A stretch of 64,000 nt of DNA from Nevskia sp. (GCA_031291075.1 JARLJS010000178.1:1-64000); one strand, 5' to 3'; counted from the first letter of the stretch, positions 28,492 to 37,584 are shown. Notes: generated from the letters alone by a model not told the origin. Program-made: numbers and translations.

Positions 28492-28929
28492 TCAGGCCGG
28501 CGTCTTGCGGAAGGAAATGGCGAAGCGGTTCCAGGCGTTGATCGTCGCTACCAGCAGGGTCAGGTCGACGATCTCTTCCGGGGTGAAATGCGGCTTGACC
28601 TGGTTCCAGACCTCGTCCGGCACATGGCTCTGCGCGATCAGGGTTACCGCTTCGGTCCACTCCAGTGCGGCGCGTTCGCGGTCGGAGAAGAACGGCGTTT
28701 CGCGCCAGACCACCACGGCCGCCAGGCGGCGCTCGGATTCGCCGGCCTTGCGGGCGTCGCCGCTGTGCAGGTCGACGCAGTAGGCGCAGCCGTTGATCTG
28801 CGACGCGCGCAAACGGACCAGCTCCACCAAGGCCTTTTCAAGGCCGCAGCAGGCGATGCGCCGTTCCAGGCCGCTCATGGCGTTCATCGCTTCGGGGCTG
28901 GATTTGTAGAAGTTGAGACGGGGTTCCAT
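28492..28929 (-). CDS. AhpD-like carboxymuconolactone decarboxylase family protein
   Basis: About 145 residues, starting at the ATG at 28929 because MEPRLNFYKSSPEAMNAM is the family start. The redox motif is intact: INGCAYCVDLHSGDA contains the CxxC and following His of AhpD-like proteins. The rest (WRETPFFSDRERAALEWTEAVTLI, ...IVDLTLLVATINAWNRFAISF) matches peroxidase-related CMD proteins. It is the first gene of the efflux cluster and is divergent from a LysR regulator, so it is probably induced with the pump. It is likely a small thiol reductase acting on reactive or organic peroxides. Confidence 0.9.
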   Translation of the reverse strand: MEPRLNFYKSSPEAMNAMSGLERRIACCGLEKALVELVRLRASQINGCAYCVDLHSGDARKAGESERRLAAVVVWRETPFFSDRERAALEWTEAVTLIAQSHVPDEVWNQVKPHFTPEEIVDLTLLVATINAWNRFAISFRKTPA

Positions 28930-29070
28930 CGGCTGGCTCCTTCGGATGGGGGTCCTCGGCGAGGACCGTTTTCGATGGGCCACACGATAGAGCTAGCAAC
29001 AATCCGCGATAAGACGGCAAAATACCGAATGATTGTCCTATAAATGGGACGACATGCCTGGAAACCTGGG

Positions 29071-29973
29071 ATGGATCTCAACGACCTGCGCTACTTCGCC
29101 CTGATCGTGGAGCACGGCGGCTTCAGCGCCGCTGAGCGCCATGCCCACATCACCAAGTCCAAGCTGAGCCGGCGGGTCGCCTTGCTGGAGGATCGTCTGG
29201 GCGTGCGGCTGCTCCAGCGCAGTACCCGCAAGCTGGCGCTGACGGAAGCCGGCCGCGCGTTCTACGAGCACTGCGCGGCGATGGTGGTGGAGGCCGACGC
29301 CGCGCGGCAGGCGGTCGAACAACTGCGCAGCGAGCCGGCCGGCACGGTGCGGCTGACCTGTCCTTCGGTGATGGCCCAGCTCTACGTGACGCGGCTGGTA
29401 GCCGACTTCATGCGGCTGCATCCAAAGGTACGTGTGGAGTTGGATTCCAGCGACCGGATCGCCAGCCTGCTGGAGGAAGGCATCGATATCGCGTTGCGGC
29501 CGCTCGATCTGGGCCTGAGCGAGCCGGGCCTGGTAGCGCGCCGCGTCACCTCCGGGCGGTTGGTGCTGACGGCCAGTCCGGGCTATGCCGCGTCACGGCC
29601 ATCCCTGGAGGAACCCGCGCAGCTGGCGCAGCACGACACCATCGGCGCGCTGCGCGATGGCCCGGAGCAGAGCTGGACACTCACTGCCGGCGACGGCCGC
29701 ACCGCCAGGGTGCCGCTGCGGCCGCGCTTCCTGGGCACGGACTTCATCGTGCAGTATGAGGCGGCGCGGGGCGGCGTGGGCGTCGCCTTGCTGCCGCTGC
29801 GCCAGGTCTGGCGCGGGCTGAAGGACGGCTCCCTGGTGCATGTCGCCAAGGACTGGGGCACGCCGGAACAGGGCATCCACGTGGTGTTTCCGAGCCGCCG
29901 CGGCATGCTTCCCTCGGTGCGGGCGTTGATCGACTATCTGGCCGAGCGGATGCCTACGGCAATGGCGGATTAG
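29071..29973 (+). CDS. LysR-family transcription regulator of the efflux cluster
   Basis: About 300 residues. The start at 29071 gives MDLNDLRYFALIVEHGGFSAAER, the typical LysR N-terminus; an ATG at 29044 would add nine residues with no family support. The winged helix covers residues 1-60 (ITKSKLSRRVALLEDRLGVRLLQRSTR), followed by the effector-binding domain. It is closest in feel to the AaeR/PA-type regulators that sit divergently to AhpD-like or quinone genes. It probably controls the divergent efflux operon through the 141-base gap, where AT-rich sequence (about 28995-29045) would hold operators. The ligand is unknown. Confidence 0.9.
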   Translation: MDLNDLRYFALIVEHGGFSAAERHAHITKSKLSRRVALLEDRLGVRLLQRSTRKLALTEAGRAFYEHCAAMVVEADAARQAVEQLRSEPAGTVRLTCPSVMAQLYVTRLVADFMRLHPKVRVELDSSDRIASLLEEGIDIALRPLDLGLSEPGLVARRVTSGRLVLTASPGYAASRPSLEEPAQLAQHDTIGALRDGPEQSWTLTAGDGRTARVPLRPRFLGTDFIVQYEAARGGVGVALLPLRQVWRGLKDGSLVHVAKDWGTPEQGIHVVFPSRRGMLPSVRALIDYLAERMPTAMAD

Positions 29974-29992
29974 GCGCCGCAGACCGCGAAGC

Positions 29993-32524
29993 TCAGCTCC
30001 CCGCCAGCACCTGCCGCGGCGGCGTGCGCAGCACGCCGCGGAGCGACAGCCAGCCCACCAGGGTCACCACGGCGCAGCCGGCGACGGCACCGGCCAGCCA
30101 CAGCAACGGTCGCGGCCCGTAGGGAATGTCGAACACCCGCGCCGCCAGCAGCCAGGCCAGGGTCTGCGCGGCGACCGCGGCGACGCTGCCGGCGAGCAGG
30201 CCGAGGGTGGCGTACTCGGCCAGCAGGCCCTGCAGGATCACGCGCGAGGAGGCGCCCAGGGTGCGCAGCAGAGCGGTCTCGCGGGCGCGCTGCGCGCGCG
30301 AGGCCTCGATCACGGCCAGCATCACCACCAGGCCGGCGCCGAGGGTGAAGGCGAAGATGAACTCCAGTGCGTGCACCATGCGGTCGACGATGCTCCTTAC
30401 CTCGCCCAGCGCGGCGTCGAGGTCGACCGCGGTGACGTTGGGGAACTGCCGCACCAGATCGCGCAGCAACGCGTGCTGCCCCGGCGCCAGGTAGAAGCTG
30501 GTGATCCACTGCGTGGCGCCGGAGCTGTCCAGCATGCCCGGCGGCGTCACCAGGAAGAAGTTTGGGCGGAAGCTGTCCCAGCGCACCTTGCGGGTGTTGT
30601 GCACCGTGAGAGTGACGCGGGTGCCGGCGAGGTCGAGCGTGAGCGTATCCCCCAGCTTGAGCTTGAGCCGCTCCACCGCGTATTCCTCGGCCGACAGCCA
30701 GGGCTGACCGGCGTCGGCCGCGCTCCACCAGTTCCCGCTGAGAAGCTTGTTGTCGTCGCCGAAGCCGGTGGTCCAGGACATGTTGAACTCGCGGTTGATC
30801 CAACGCCGGGTCTCCGGGTCGTCGAAACTGTCGGCGCTGACCGGCTTGCCGTTGAGCGCCACCAGCCGCGCACGGGCCATCGGCCACAGGTCCAGGTGGG
30901 CGTAGCCGTGGGCGGCGAAGAACTCGCGCAGCGGCTGCACCTGTTCCGGCTGGATGTTGATGAGGAACTGGTTGGGGGCATCGGGCGGCAGGCGGCCGCG
31001 CCAGCTCGCCAGCAGGTCGGTGCGCACCACGGTGAGCAGCAGCAAGGCCAGCAGCGCCACGCCGAGCGCGGTGGCCTGCGCCACCGCCGCGCCGCGGCGG
31101 CGGGCGATGTTGCCCAGGCCGAAGCGCCAGGCCACGCCGCTGCGCCGCCGCAGCGGCGACAGCGCAAGCACCAGCAGCCAGGCCATCAGGGCCAGTACCG
31201 CGGCGGCGGCGCTGGCACCGCCGATGACGAACAGGGCCAGGCGTGCCGCTCCCGCCTGCAGCAGCACCAGCGCGACCACCGCCAGCGCCGCCAGAACCAG
31301 GCCCAGCTGGCTGTGCACGCCCGCGTCCAGCGCACGCTGGAACACCCGTACCGGCGGCGCCGCGGCGGCCTCCAGCACCGGCGGCAGGGCGAAGCCCAGC
31401 AGCATCAGCAGGCTCAGCGCCAGCGCTTGCGGCAGCGGCAGCCAGCCCGGCGCCGGCAGCGCGGTGTTGAGCAGGGGCGCGGCGAACCAGCCGAGCACGG
31501 CTTGGCCGAGCCCGCCGACGACGACGCCGACAGCGCCGGCGCCGAGGCCAAGCAGCACCAGCTGCAGCGTCAGGGCCCGCACTACGAAGCCTCGCCCGGC
31601 GCCAAGGCATTTGAGCAGGGCCACCTCGTCGCGCAGGCGCTGGCTGTGCAGGCGCGCGGTCAGCGACACCGCCGCGGCCGACAGCAGGATGGTGGCGAGC
31701 ACGGCGATGTCGAGAAAGCGGCCGGCACGGTCGAGGGCCGAGCTGATCTCCGGGCGCGCGTCGCGGGCGCCGAGGAGGCGCGCGCCCACCGGCCGCTGCA
31801 GCCGGCGCGCCGCGGCCAGCGCCGCCGGCTCGCCGCCGAGCTGCAGGATGTGCTGGACCCGGCTGCCGGGCCCGATCAGCCCGGTCGCGGCGAGGTCGGC
31901 ACGGTTCATCAGCAGCTCCGGGGCAAACTCGGCAAAGGCGCCGCCGCGGCCGGGCTCGTCGGCGATCAGCGCGGTGACGCGCAGTACGCTGCCGCCCACC
32001 TGCAGGTGAGCGCCTGGCTGCAAGGCCAGGCCGCTCCACAGGCGCGCGTCGACCCAGGCCTCGCCGACGGGCGGGATGCCGTTGGCGGCGCGCGTCGGCC
32101 CGTAGGGTTCGCCGCTTAGCCGCAGCGCGCCGCGCAGGGGATAGCCCGGCTCCGCCGCCTTGATGGTGGCAAGCTGGGTCTGCTGGCCGTCGACGACGGC
32201 CACCACGCTGGGGAACTGTGCCACCGCCGCCGTGCGCAAGCCGAGTCCCTGCAGGCGTTCGCGGTAGTCGGCCGGGAACGCTTCGTGGCCTTCGACGATG
32301 GCGTCGGCACCCAGGGTATCCCCGCTGCCGCGCTCGATGGCCTGGCGCACGCGGTCGCTGAACAGGCCCACCGATACCACCGCCGCGGCGGCTACCGCCA
32401 GGGCCAGCGCCAGCACCAGCAGCTCGCCGCTGCGCCAGCCGCGGCGCAGCCGCGCCAGCGCGTGCCGCAGGGCCGCCGCCCAGCCAGCCCGTGTTTCTCG
32501 CAGGGGCATCTGCGGGCTATTCAT
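29993..32524 (-). CDS. FtsX-type ABC transporter permease, YbbP-like
   Basis: An 843-residue permease with about ten membrane segments and two FtsX domains; this fused layout is that of YbbP. Recognisable pieces are GELLVLALALAVAAAAVVSVGLFSDRV at the N-terminus, FLDIAVLATILLSAAAVSLTARLH and the final domain LEFIFAFTLGAGLVVMLAVIEASRAQRARETALLRTLGAS. Its start overlaps the ATPase gene by eight bases. YbbAP complexes are thought to move hydrophobic molecules or lipoproteins out of the membrane (MacB-like mechanotransmission). It sits next to a TesA-like esterase, as in E. coli. Confidence 0.93.
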   Translation of the reverse strand: MNSPQMPLRETRAGWAAALRHALARLRRGWRSGELLVLALALAVAAAAVVSVGLFSDRVRQAIERGSGDTLGADAIVEGHEAFPADYRERLQGLGLRTAAVAQFPSVVAVVDGQQTQLATIKAAEPGYPLRGALRLSGEPYGPTRAANGIPPVGEAWVDARLWSGLALQPGAHLQVGGSVLRVTALIADEPGRGGAFAEFAPELLMNRADLAATGLIGPGSRVQHILQLGGEPAALAAARRLQRPVGARLLGARDARPEISSALDRAGRFLDIAVLATILLSAAAVSLTARLHSQRLRDEVALLKCLGAGRGFVVRALTLQLVLLGLGAGAVGVVVGGLGQAVLGWFAAPLLNTALPAPGWLPLPQALALSLLMLLGFALPPVLEAAAAPPVRVFQRALDAGVHSQLGLVLAALAVVALVLLQAGAARLALFVIGGASAAAAVLALMAWLLVLALSPLRRRSGVAWRFGLGNIARRRGAAVAQATALGVALLALLLLTVVRTDLLASWRGRLPPDAPNQFLINIQPEQVQPLREFFAAHGYAHLDLWPMARARLVALNGKPVSADSFDDPETRRWINREFNMSWTTGFGDDNKLLSGNWWSAADAGQPWLSAEEYAVERLKLKLGDTLTLDLAGTRVTLTVHNTRKVRWDSFRPNFFLVTPPGMLDSSGATQWITSFYLAPGQHALLRDLVRQFPNVTAVDLDAALGEVRSIVDRMVHALEFIFAFTLGAGLVVMLAVIEASRAQRARETALLRTLGASSRVILQGLLAEYATLGLLAGSVAAVAAQTLAWLLAARVFDIPYGPRPLLWLAGAVAGCAVVTLVGWLSLRGVLRTPPRQVLAGS

Positions 32525-33233
32525 GCAGCCGGCCCTGGTTCAGTGTCAGCACGCGGCCGCAGCGCCTGGCCAGCGCGGTGTCGTGCGTCACCAGGATCAG
32601 GGTGGTGCCGCGCGAACGGTTGAGCTCGAACAGCAGGTCGATGATATGCGAGCCGGTGACGAGGTCGAGGTTGCCGGTCGGCTCGTCGGCGAACAGGATG
32701 TGCGGCTCGGCGGCGAAGGCGCGGGCGATGGCGACGCGCTGCTGCTCGCCGCCGGACATCTGGTGGGGATAATGATCGAGCCGCTGTCCCAGCCCCACCC
32801 GCTCCAGCACGGTGCGGGCGCGCGGGCCGGCGTCGGCATAGCCGGCCAGCTCGGCCGGCAGCATCACGTTCTCCAGGGCGGTGAGCCCCGATAGCAGCTG
32901 GAACGACTGGAATACGAAGCCGACGCGGCCAGCGCGCAGGCGCGCGCGGCCATCCTCGTCCAGCTCCGTCAGGGAGCGACCGTCGAGCCGGATCTCGCCG
33001 GCGGTGGGCAGGTCCAGCCCGGCCAGCAGCGACAGCAGGGTGGTCTTGCCGGAGCCGGAGGCGCCGACGATGGCCACCGACTCGCCCGCCAGCACCCGCA
33101 GCGACAGGCCGTCGAGAATCGACAGCAGGTCGCCGCCGCCGGTATTAATCTGCTTTACTACGCCCTCCGCGAAGACCGCCTCGGCTGCCGTGTCCGTCGC
33201 GGTGCGTACCGTCAAGCCCGTGTCTGCGTCCAT
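32517..33233 (-). CDS. ABC transporter ATP-binding protein, YbbA-like
   Basis: About 238 residues of the LolD/MacB-type ATPase class. Walker A is GASGSGKTT, the Q-loop lies in GFVFQSFQLL, the signature is MSGGEQQRVAIARA, Walker B is ILFADEP followed by TGNLD, and the H-loop His is in LVTHD. The ATG at 33233 overlaps the tesA start codon on the opposite strand. A shorter start inside (for example near AVFAEGVVKQI) would leave the two genes separated and cannot be excluded. It pairs with the YbbP-like permease downstream. Confidence 0.92.
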   Translation of the reverse strand: MDADTGLTVRTATDTAAEAVFAEGVVKQINTGGGDLLSILDGLSLRVLAGESVAIVGASGSGKTTLLSLLAGLDLPTAGEIRLDGRSLTELDEDGRARLRAGRVGFVFQSFQLLSGLTALENVMLPAELAGYADAGPRARTVLERVGLGQRLDHYPHQMSGGEQQRVAIARAFAAEPHILFADEPTGNLDLVTGSHIIDLLFELNRSRGTTLILVTHDTALARRCGRVLTLNQGRLHE

Positions 33234-33882
33234 GAAAGCGATCTTTCCCCGTCGGTTCCTGGTGCTGGTCCTGCTGCTGTGCGGCCTGGTCGCCCCTTCC
33301 CAGGCCTGCGCCGCGGCCCGGACGGACGACCACACCATCCTGGTGTGGGGTGACAGTATCAGCGCCGGCCTGGGCCTGGACGCGGATGCCGGCTGGGTAC
33401 ATCTATTGGAGCGCCGGCTCCAATCTCAAGGCAGCGGCTACGCCGTCGTCAACGCCTCGGTGTCTGGCGAGACCACCGCCGGCGGCCTGTCACGGCTGCC
33501 TGCGGCCTTGGACCGGTTCCATCCGGCGATCGTTCTCATCGAACTGGGCGGCAACGACGGCCTGCGCGGCCAACCGCTCGACGCCATGCGCACCAACCTG
33601 GAAAAGATGATCGCCCTCTGCCGCGGCTCGAAGGCGCGCCCGGTGCTGTTCGAGATGCGCATCCCGAGCAACTACGGACCTGCCTATAGTGACCGTTTCG
33701 CCCAGGTGTTCGGCGCCGTGGCGGCGGCGCAGAAGGTGCCGCTGGTGCCGTTCTTCCTCGCCGCCATCGCCACCGACCGCGCCCGCTGGTTCCAGGACGA
33801 CGGCATCCATCCCAACGCCCAGGCCCAGCCGCAACTGCTGGACGCGGTGTGGCCCACCCTGGCACCGCTGTTGCATCCATAG
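33232..33882 (+). CDS. tesA: Periplasmic GDSL esterase/arylesterase, TesA-like
   Basis: A 216-residue SGNH hydrolase (acyl-CoA thioesterase I/lysophospholipase L1/protease I). The signal peptide is FLVLVLLLCGLVAPSQACA. Block I is LVWGDSISAGLGLD (nucleophile Ser), block III is ELGGNDGLRG and block V is DDGIHPNAQAQ (Asp and His). The mature length matches E. coli TesA. It is divergent from ybbA, a conserved neighbour pair, with the two ATG codons sharing bases. A 57-base gap separates it from the flavin oxidoreductase, so it may head the lipid cluster that follows. Confidence 0.93.
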   Translation: MKAIFPRRFLVLVLLLCGLVAPSQACAAARTDDHTILVWGDSISAGLGLDADAGWVHLLERRLQSQGSGYAVVNASVSGETTAGGLSRLPAALDRFHPAIVLIELGGNDGLRGQPLDAMRTNLEKMIALCRGSKARPVLFEMRIPSNYGPAYSDRFAQVFGAVAAAQKVPLVPFFLAAIATDRARWFQDDGIHPNAQAQPQLLDAVWPTLAPLLHP

Positions 33883-33939
33883 GCAGGCCAGCCGCGTACA
33901 GGCCACCATACTCACAAAAAAACAGCGGAGCGGCCCAGC

Positions 33940-35280
33940 ATGAAAATCGCGGTAATCGGCAGCGGCATCTCAGGTCTCGGCGCAGCCTATTTCCTGGCCC
34001 GGCGGCACCAGGTGGTGCTGTTCGAGCAGGACCGCCGCGTCGGCGGCCACAGCAATACGGTGGCGATCGAGACGGCGCGTGGCCAGCTCGACATCGACAC
34101 CGGCTTCATCGTCTGCAACCCGGTGAACTATCCGAACTTCTACCGCTTCCTCGACGAGCTGGAGGTGCCGCGCCAGGACAGCGACATGTCGCTGGGCGTA
34201 TCGGTGGAGGACGGCCGGGTGGAATGGGCCGGCGACGAGGACCTGAGCAAGATCTTCGCCCAGCCCTCGCTGATGTTCTCCCCCGGGCACCTGCGCATGC
34301 TGCTGGCGGTGGTGCGCTTCAACCGTCACGTCAAGAGCCTGCTGGCCTGCAACCGGCTGCCGGACATCACGCTCGGCGAGTTCCTGGAACGGCACCGCTA
34401 TCCGATATCGCTGCGGGTGCGTTACGTGGCGGCCATGGCCGGCCCGATCTGGAGCACTTCGACCCGCGGCGTGATGGAGTTCCCCTTCCCGGCCTTCGCC
34501 CGCTTCTTCGATTCGCACGGCCTGCTCAACGTCTACCAGCGGCCGCAGTGGCAGACCGTGTGCGGCGGCTCGCGGCGCTACGTCGAACGCGTGCTGGCAC
34601 AGTTCAAGGGCGAGCTGCGCCTGGGCGCGCGCGTGACCCGCCTGCAGCGCGAGCATGGCGGCGTGACCCTGACCACCGCGGCCGGCGAGGAGCGCTACGA
34701 CGCGGTGGTCTGCGCGGCCCATTCCGACCAGGCGCTGCGCCTGCTGCCCGACGCCTCCGAGGCGGAGTGCAGCCTGCTGGCCAACGTGCCGTATTCGACC
34801 AACCTGGCATACCTGCACACCGATACCACGCTGATGCCGAAGCGCCGCCGTGCCTGGTCGAGCTGGAACGCGCTGCTGGCGCGCGACGAGCTGAACAGCG
34901 AACCGATCGCGGTGAGCTACTGGATGAACAAGCTGCAGAACCTGCCGGCCGGCACCGACTACATCCTCACGCTCAATCCGTCGCGGCCACCGCAGCTGGA
35001 CCGGGTGCTGTACCAGACCCGCTACGAGCACCCGCTGTACACACCGGCCACCATCGAGGCGCAACGGCGGCTGCCCGAAATACAGGGCCGCAACCGCATC
35101 TGGTGGGCCGGCGCCTGGACCGCCTACGGCTTCCACGAGGACGGCTTCAAGTCGGGACTGCGGGCGGTGGCGGGTATCGATCGGGAGTGTTTGCCGACCT
35201 GGGCGAACGGTATCGAGCTGGACAGCCAGCGACCCGCGATCGCTCCGGCGGGCCTGACCGGCTTGACGGAAGCCGCCTAG
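33940..35280 (+). CDS. FAD-dependent oxidoreductase of the DUF1365/Cfa lipid cluster
   Basis: A 446-residue flavoprotein of the amine-oxidase/desaturase fold. The dinucleotide-binding motif MKIAVIGSGISGLGAAYFLA and VVLFEQDRRVGGHSNTV lie at the N-terminus, and IWWAGAWTAYGFHEDGFKSG near the C-terminus closes the FAD site. Genes of this type regularly precede DUF1365 and cyclopropane-synthase-like genes. Related proteins have been tied to modification of unsaturated or furan fatty acids in other proteobacteria. A role in acyl-chain modification here is inferred from the neighbours, not shown. It ends 65 bases before the DUF1365 gene. Confidence 0.88.
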   Translation: MKIAVIGSGISGLGAAYFLARRHQVVLFEQDRRVGGHSNTVAIETARGQLDIDTGFIVCNPVNYPNFYRFLDELEVPRQDSDMSLGVSVEDGRVEWAGDEDLSKIFAQPSLMFSPGHLRMLLAVVRFNRHVKSLLACNRLPDITLGEFLERHRYPISLRVRYVAAMAGPIWSTSTRGVMEFPFPAFARFFDSHGLLNVYQRPQWQTVCGGSRRYVERVLAQFKGELRLGARVTRLQREHGGVTLTTAAGEERYDAVVCAAHSDQALRLLPDASEAECSLLANVPYSTNLAYLHTDTTLMPKRRRAWSSWNALLARDELNSEPIAVSYWMNKLQNLPAGTDYILTLNPSRPPQLDRVLYQTRYEHPLYTPATIEAQRRLPEIQGRNRIWWAGAWTAYGFHEDGFKSGLRAVAGIDRECLPTWANGIELDSQRPAIAPAGLTGLTEAA

Positions 35281-35345
35281 CGGCTGCTGCGCCGCAGCGA
35301 GACTCCGTTCCCACGACCGTTACCTGAAGCCTGCATAATCCGCCC

Positions 35346-36116
35346 ATGACGCCGACGCCGGACACCGCCTGCCTGTATGCCTGCCGTGTGATGCACCGGC
35401 GGCGGGTGGCGCCGCTGTACCGCTTCGTCTACCGGGTGTTCTACCTGCTGCTGGATATCGACCGCATCGGCGAGGCCGGCCGCGGCGTGCGCTTCTTTTC
35501 CCGCAACCGCTTCAACCTGCTGGCCTTCCACGACCGCGACCACGGCGACGGCGGCGGCGATCTGCGCGGCTGGGCCGAGCGCGTGCTGGCCGGCGGTGGC
35601 ATCGACCTGGCCGGCGGCCGCATCCGGCTGCTGACCCTGCCGCGGCTGCTGGGACACGCCTTCAACCCGATCAGCCTGTGGTATTGCGAACACCGCGACG
35701 GCACCCTGCGTGCCGTCATCGCCGAGGTGAACAACACCTTTGGTGAGCGGCATTGCTACCTGCTGGGCGCCGATGGCGCGCCGATGGCCTACGAGACGCG
35801 CCACGAGAAGGACAAGTGCTTCCACGTGTCGCCGTTCTTCGGGGCATCCGGGCGCTATCGCTTCACTTTCGGCGAGCCGCGGGAGCGCGTGCGGGTGGCG
35901 ATCCACGAGACCCGCGACGGCCTGCCGCTGCTCGACGCCACCGTGGCGGGCGAGCGGCTGCCATTGCGCGACGGGGCGATCCTTAAACTGGCGGCGCGTA
36001 TGCCGCTGATGACGCTCAAGGTGGTGGCCGGCATCCACTGGGAAGCGCTCAAGATCTGGATACGCGGCGGCAGGTTCCACCGCAAGCCGGAACCGCCGGC
36101 GCTCGAGATCACTTAG
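35346..36116 (+). CDS. DUF1365 family protein
   Basis: A 256-residue protein. The DUF1365 pattern is clear: LYACRVMHRRRVAPLYRFVYRVFYLLLDID at the N-terminus, RVRLLT-like LTLPRLLGHAFNPISLWYCEH in the middle and AVIAEVNNTFGERHCYLL, then KCFHVSPFFGASGRYRFTF. Biochemical activity is not established; the family almost always travels with a flavin oxidoreductase and a Cfa-like methyltransferase, as here, suggesting a shared lipid substrate. A hairpin GCTGC/GCAGC and a CATAAT box lie in the 65-base gap upstream. Confidence 0.9.
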   Translation: MTPTPDTACLYACRVMHRRRVAPLYRFVYRVFYLLLDIDRIGEAGRGVRFFSRNRFNLLAFHDRDHGDGGGDLRGWAERVLAGGGIDLAGGRIRLLTLPRLLGHAFNPISLWYCEHRDGTLRAVIAEVNNTFGERHCYLLGADGAPMAYETRHEKDKCFHVSPFFGASGRYRFTFGEPRERVRVAIHETRDGLPLLDATVAGERLPLRDGAILKLAARMPLMTLKVVAGIHWEALKIWIRGGRFHRKPEPPALEIT

Positions 36117-36136
36117 GGAACATGCAGGCCCGGCTG

Positions 36137-36250
36137 CCCGCCCGATGGCGGGAAGCTTGCTAGGGATTGGGGAAGCCGTGCGGCCCAGCCCCCCGAAACA
36201 GGGGCTACCGGCCGCATCCGGACCCGGGAAAAACTCGTAAAGCGGGAGGT
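36137..36250 (+). promoter_or_regulatory. Structured 5' leader of the cfa-like gene
   Basis: The 175 bases between DUF1365 and cfa fold well. Stem 1 is CCCGCC/GGCGGG (36137-36152) with a four-base loop. Stem 2 is a nested pair: TGCGGCC/GGCCGCA (36179-36185 with 36210-36216) enclosing AGCCCC/GGGGCT (36187-36192 with 36201-36206) and an eight-base loop CCGAAACA. A ribosome site AGGGG lies nine bases before the ATG. No known riboswitch consensus is recognised. It may be an attenuator, a processing site or an orphan structured RNA. Confidence 0.45.
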
Positions 36251-36291
36251 GGCCGCGCAATTGTGCGACGGCTGGAACAGGGGATTAGACG

Positions 36292-37569
36292 ATGAAAGAC
36301 CGGGACTTCGAAGGCGAGGGTGCGCTGGACCGCATCATGGGCCGCGACGGGTTTTCGCCCGACCTGCCGCAGACGTTCACCAGGAGCGAAGGCCGCGGCC
36401 TGTCGCTGGGCCTGCGCCTGCTGCTCTACATGCTGTCCGGCATGCGCATGGGCAGCCTGGACGTGATGCTGCCGAACGGCGCCTCGCGCCGCTTCCAGGG
36501 CAGCGAGCCCGGTCCGCACGGAGTCTGGCACATCAAGAGCGAGCGCCTGCTCCGCCATGTGCTGGCCGCGGGCGAAGTGGGCATCGGCGACTCCTACATG
36601 GACGATTGCTGGGAATCGCCGGACCTGACCCGGCTGCTGCAGGTGCTGTATCTGAACGAACCCTACTACAGGGGGCCATTCGAAAAGAACTGGCTCGGCC
36701 GCGCCTACGGCTGGCTGCAGCACAAGCGCCGCGCCAACACCAAGCGCACGGCGCGGCGCAACATCGAACACCATTACGATCTCGGCAACGAGTTCTACAA
36801 GATGTGGCTGGACGACACCATGGCGTATTCCGCCGCGGTGTTCGCGGCGCCGAACGAGACCCTGCGCGAGGCGCAGCTCAACAAGTTCCGGCTGATGTAC
36901 GAGCGACTCGACCTCGGTCCCGACCACCGGCTGCTGGAGATCGGTTCCGGCTGGGGCGGCTTCGCCATCTACGCGGCGCAGCGCTCGGGCTGCCGCGTGC
37001 ATTCGATCACGCTGTCGCAGGAGCAGCTCGCCGAGGCGCGCGTGCGCGCCGAGAAGGCCGGGGTGGCGGACCGGGTGAGCTTCGAGCTGCGCGACTACCG
37101 CGACGTGCAGGAGCAGTACGACCGCGTGGTGTCGATCGAGATGTACGAAGCGGTGGGCGAGGAATACTGGCCGGCGTATTTCGCCGCCATCCGCGCCTCG
37201 CTCAAGCCGGGCGGCCGCGCCGCCATCCAGGGCATCACCATCAACCCGGCGATCTTCGACCACTACCGCAGCAAACGCGACTTCGTGCAGAAATACATCT
37301 TCCCGGGCGGCATGCTATGCCCGCCGGGGCGCTTCGAGGACCTGGCGCGCGCCGCCGGCCTGCGCCCGTCCGACGCGAAGTTCTACGCCGACGATTACGC
37401 CGACACGCTGGCGCAGTGGCACCGCAACGTGCTCGGCGCCCGCGATACCATCGCGCAGCAGTTCGACGAGCGCTTCCTGCGCATGTGGCGCTACTATCTC
37501 AGCTATTGCGAATGCGGCTTCCGCACCGGCAGCATCGACCTGATGCAGATCACGCTGCACCGTGAGTAG
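36292..37569 (+). CDS. Cyclopropane-fatty-acyl-phospholipid synthase-like methyltransferase
   Basis: A 425-residue SAM-dependent methyltransferase of the CfaS/mycolic-acid methyltransferase class, which adds a methylene or methyl to unsaturated acyl chains of membrane phospholipids. An N-terminal lipid-binding domain (about 1-130, GEVGIGDSYMDDCWESPDLT) precedes NIEHHYDLGNEFYKMWLD and the SAM site LLEIGSGWGGFAIYAAQ. VVSIEMYEAVGEEYW carries the conserved bicarbonate-binding Glu region. The C-terminus (RMWRYYLSYCECGFRTGSIDLMQITL) is complete. Length exceeds that of E. coli Cfa (382) by about 40. It lies downstream of the oxidoreductase and DUF1365. Confidence 0.92.
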   Translation: MKDRDFEGEGALDRIMGRDGFSPDLPQTFTRSEGRGLSLGLRLLLYMLSGMRMGSLDVMLPNGASRRFQGSEPGPHGVWHIKSERLLRHVLAAGEVGIGDSYMDDCWESPDLTRLLQVLYLNEPYYRGPFEKNWLGRAYGWLQHKRRANTKRTARRNIEHHYDLGNEFYKMWLDDTMAYSAAVFAAPNETLREAQLNKFRLMYERLDLGPDHRLLEIGSGWGGFAIYAAQRSGCRVHSITLSQEQLAEARVRAEKAGVADRVSFELRDYRDVQEQYDRVVSIEMYEAVGEEYWPAYFAAIRASLKPGGRAAIQGITINPAIFDHYRSKRDFVQKYIFPGGMLCPPGRFEDLARAAGLRPSDAKFYADDYADTLAQWHRNVLGARDTIAQQFDERFLRMWRYYLSYCECGFRTGSIDLMQITLHRE

Positions 37570-37584
37570 GGGGTCCGACCGTCC

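Noticed and set aside
36160-36240. Known riboswitch classes (cobalamin, TPP, SAH, SAM, c-di-GMP, fluoride) or a tRNA in the cfa leader
   Set aside because: None of the consensus cores I know, and no T-loop, could be found. It is left as a structured leader of unknown kind.
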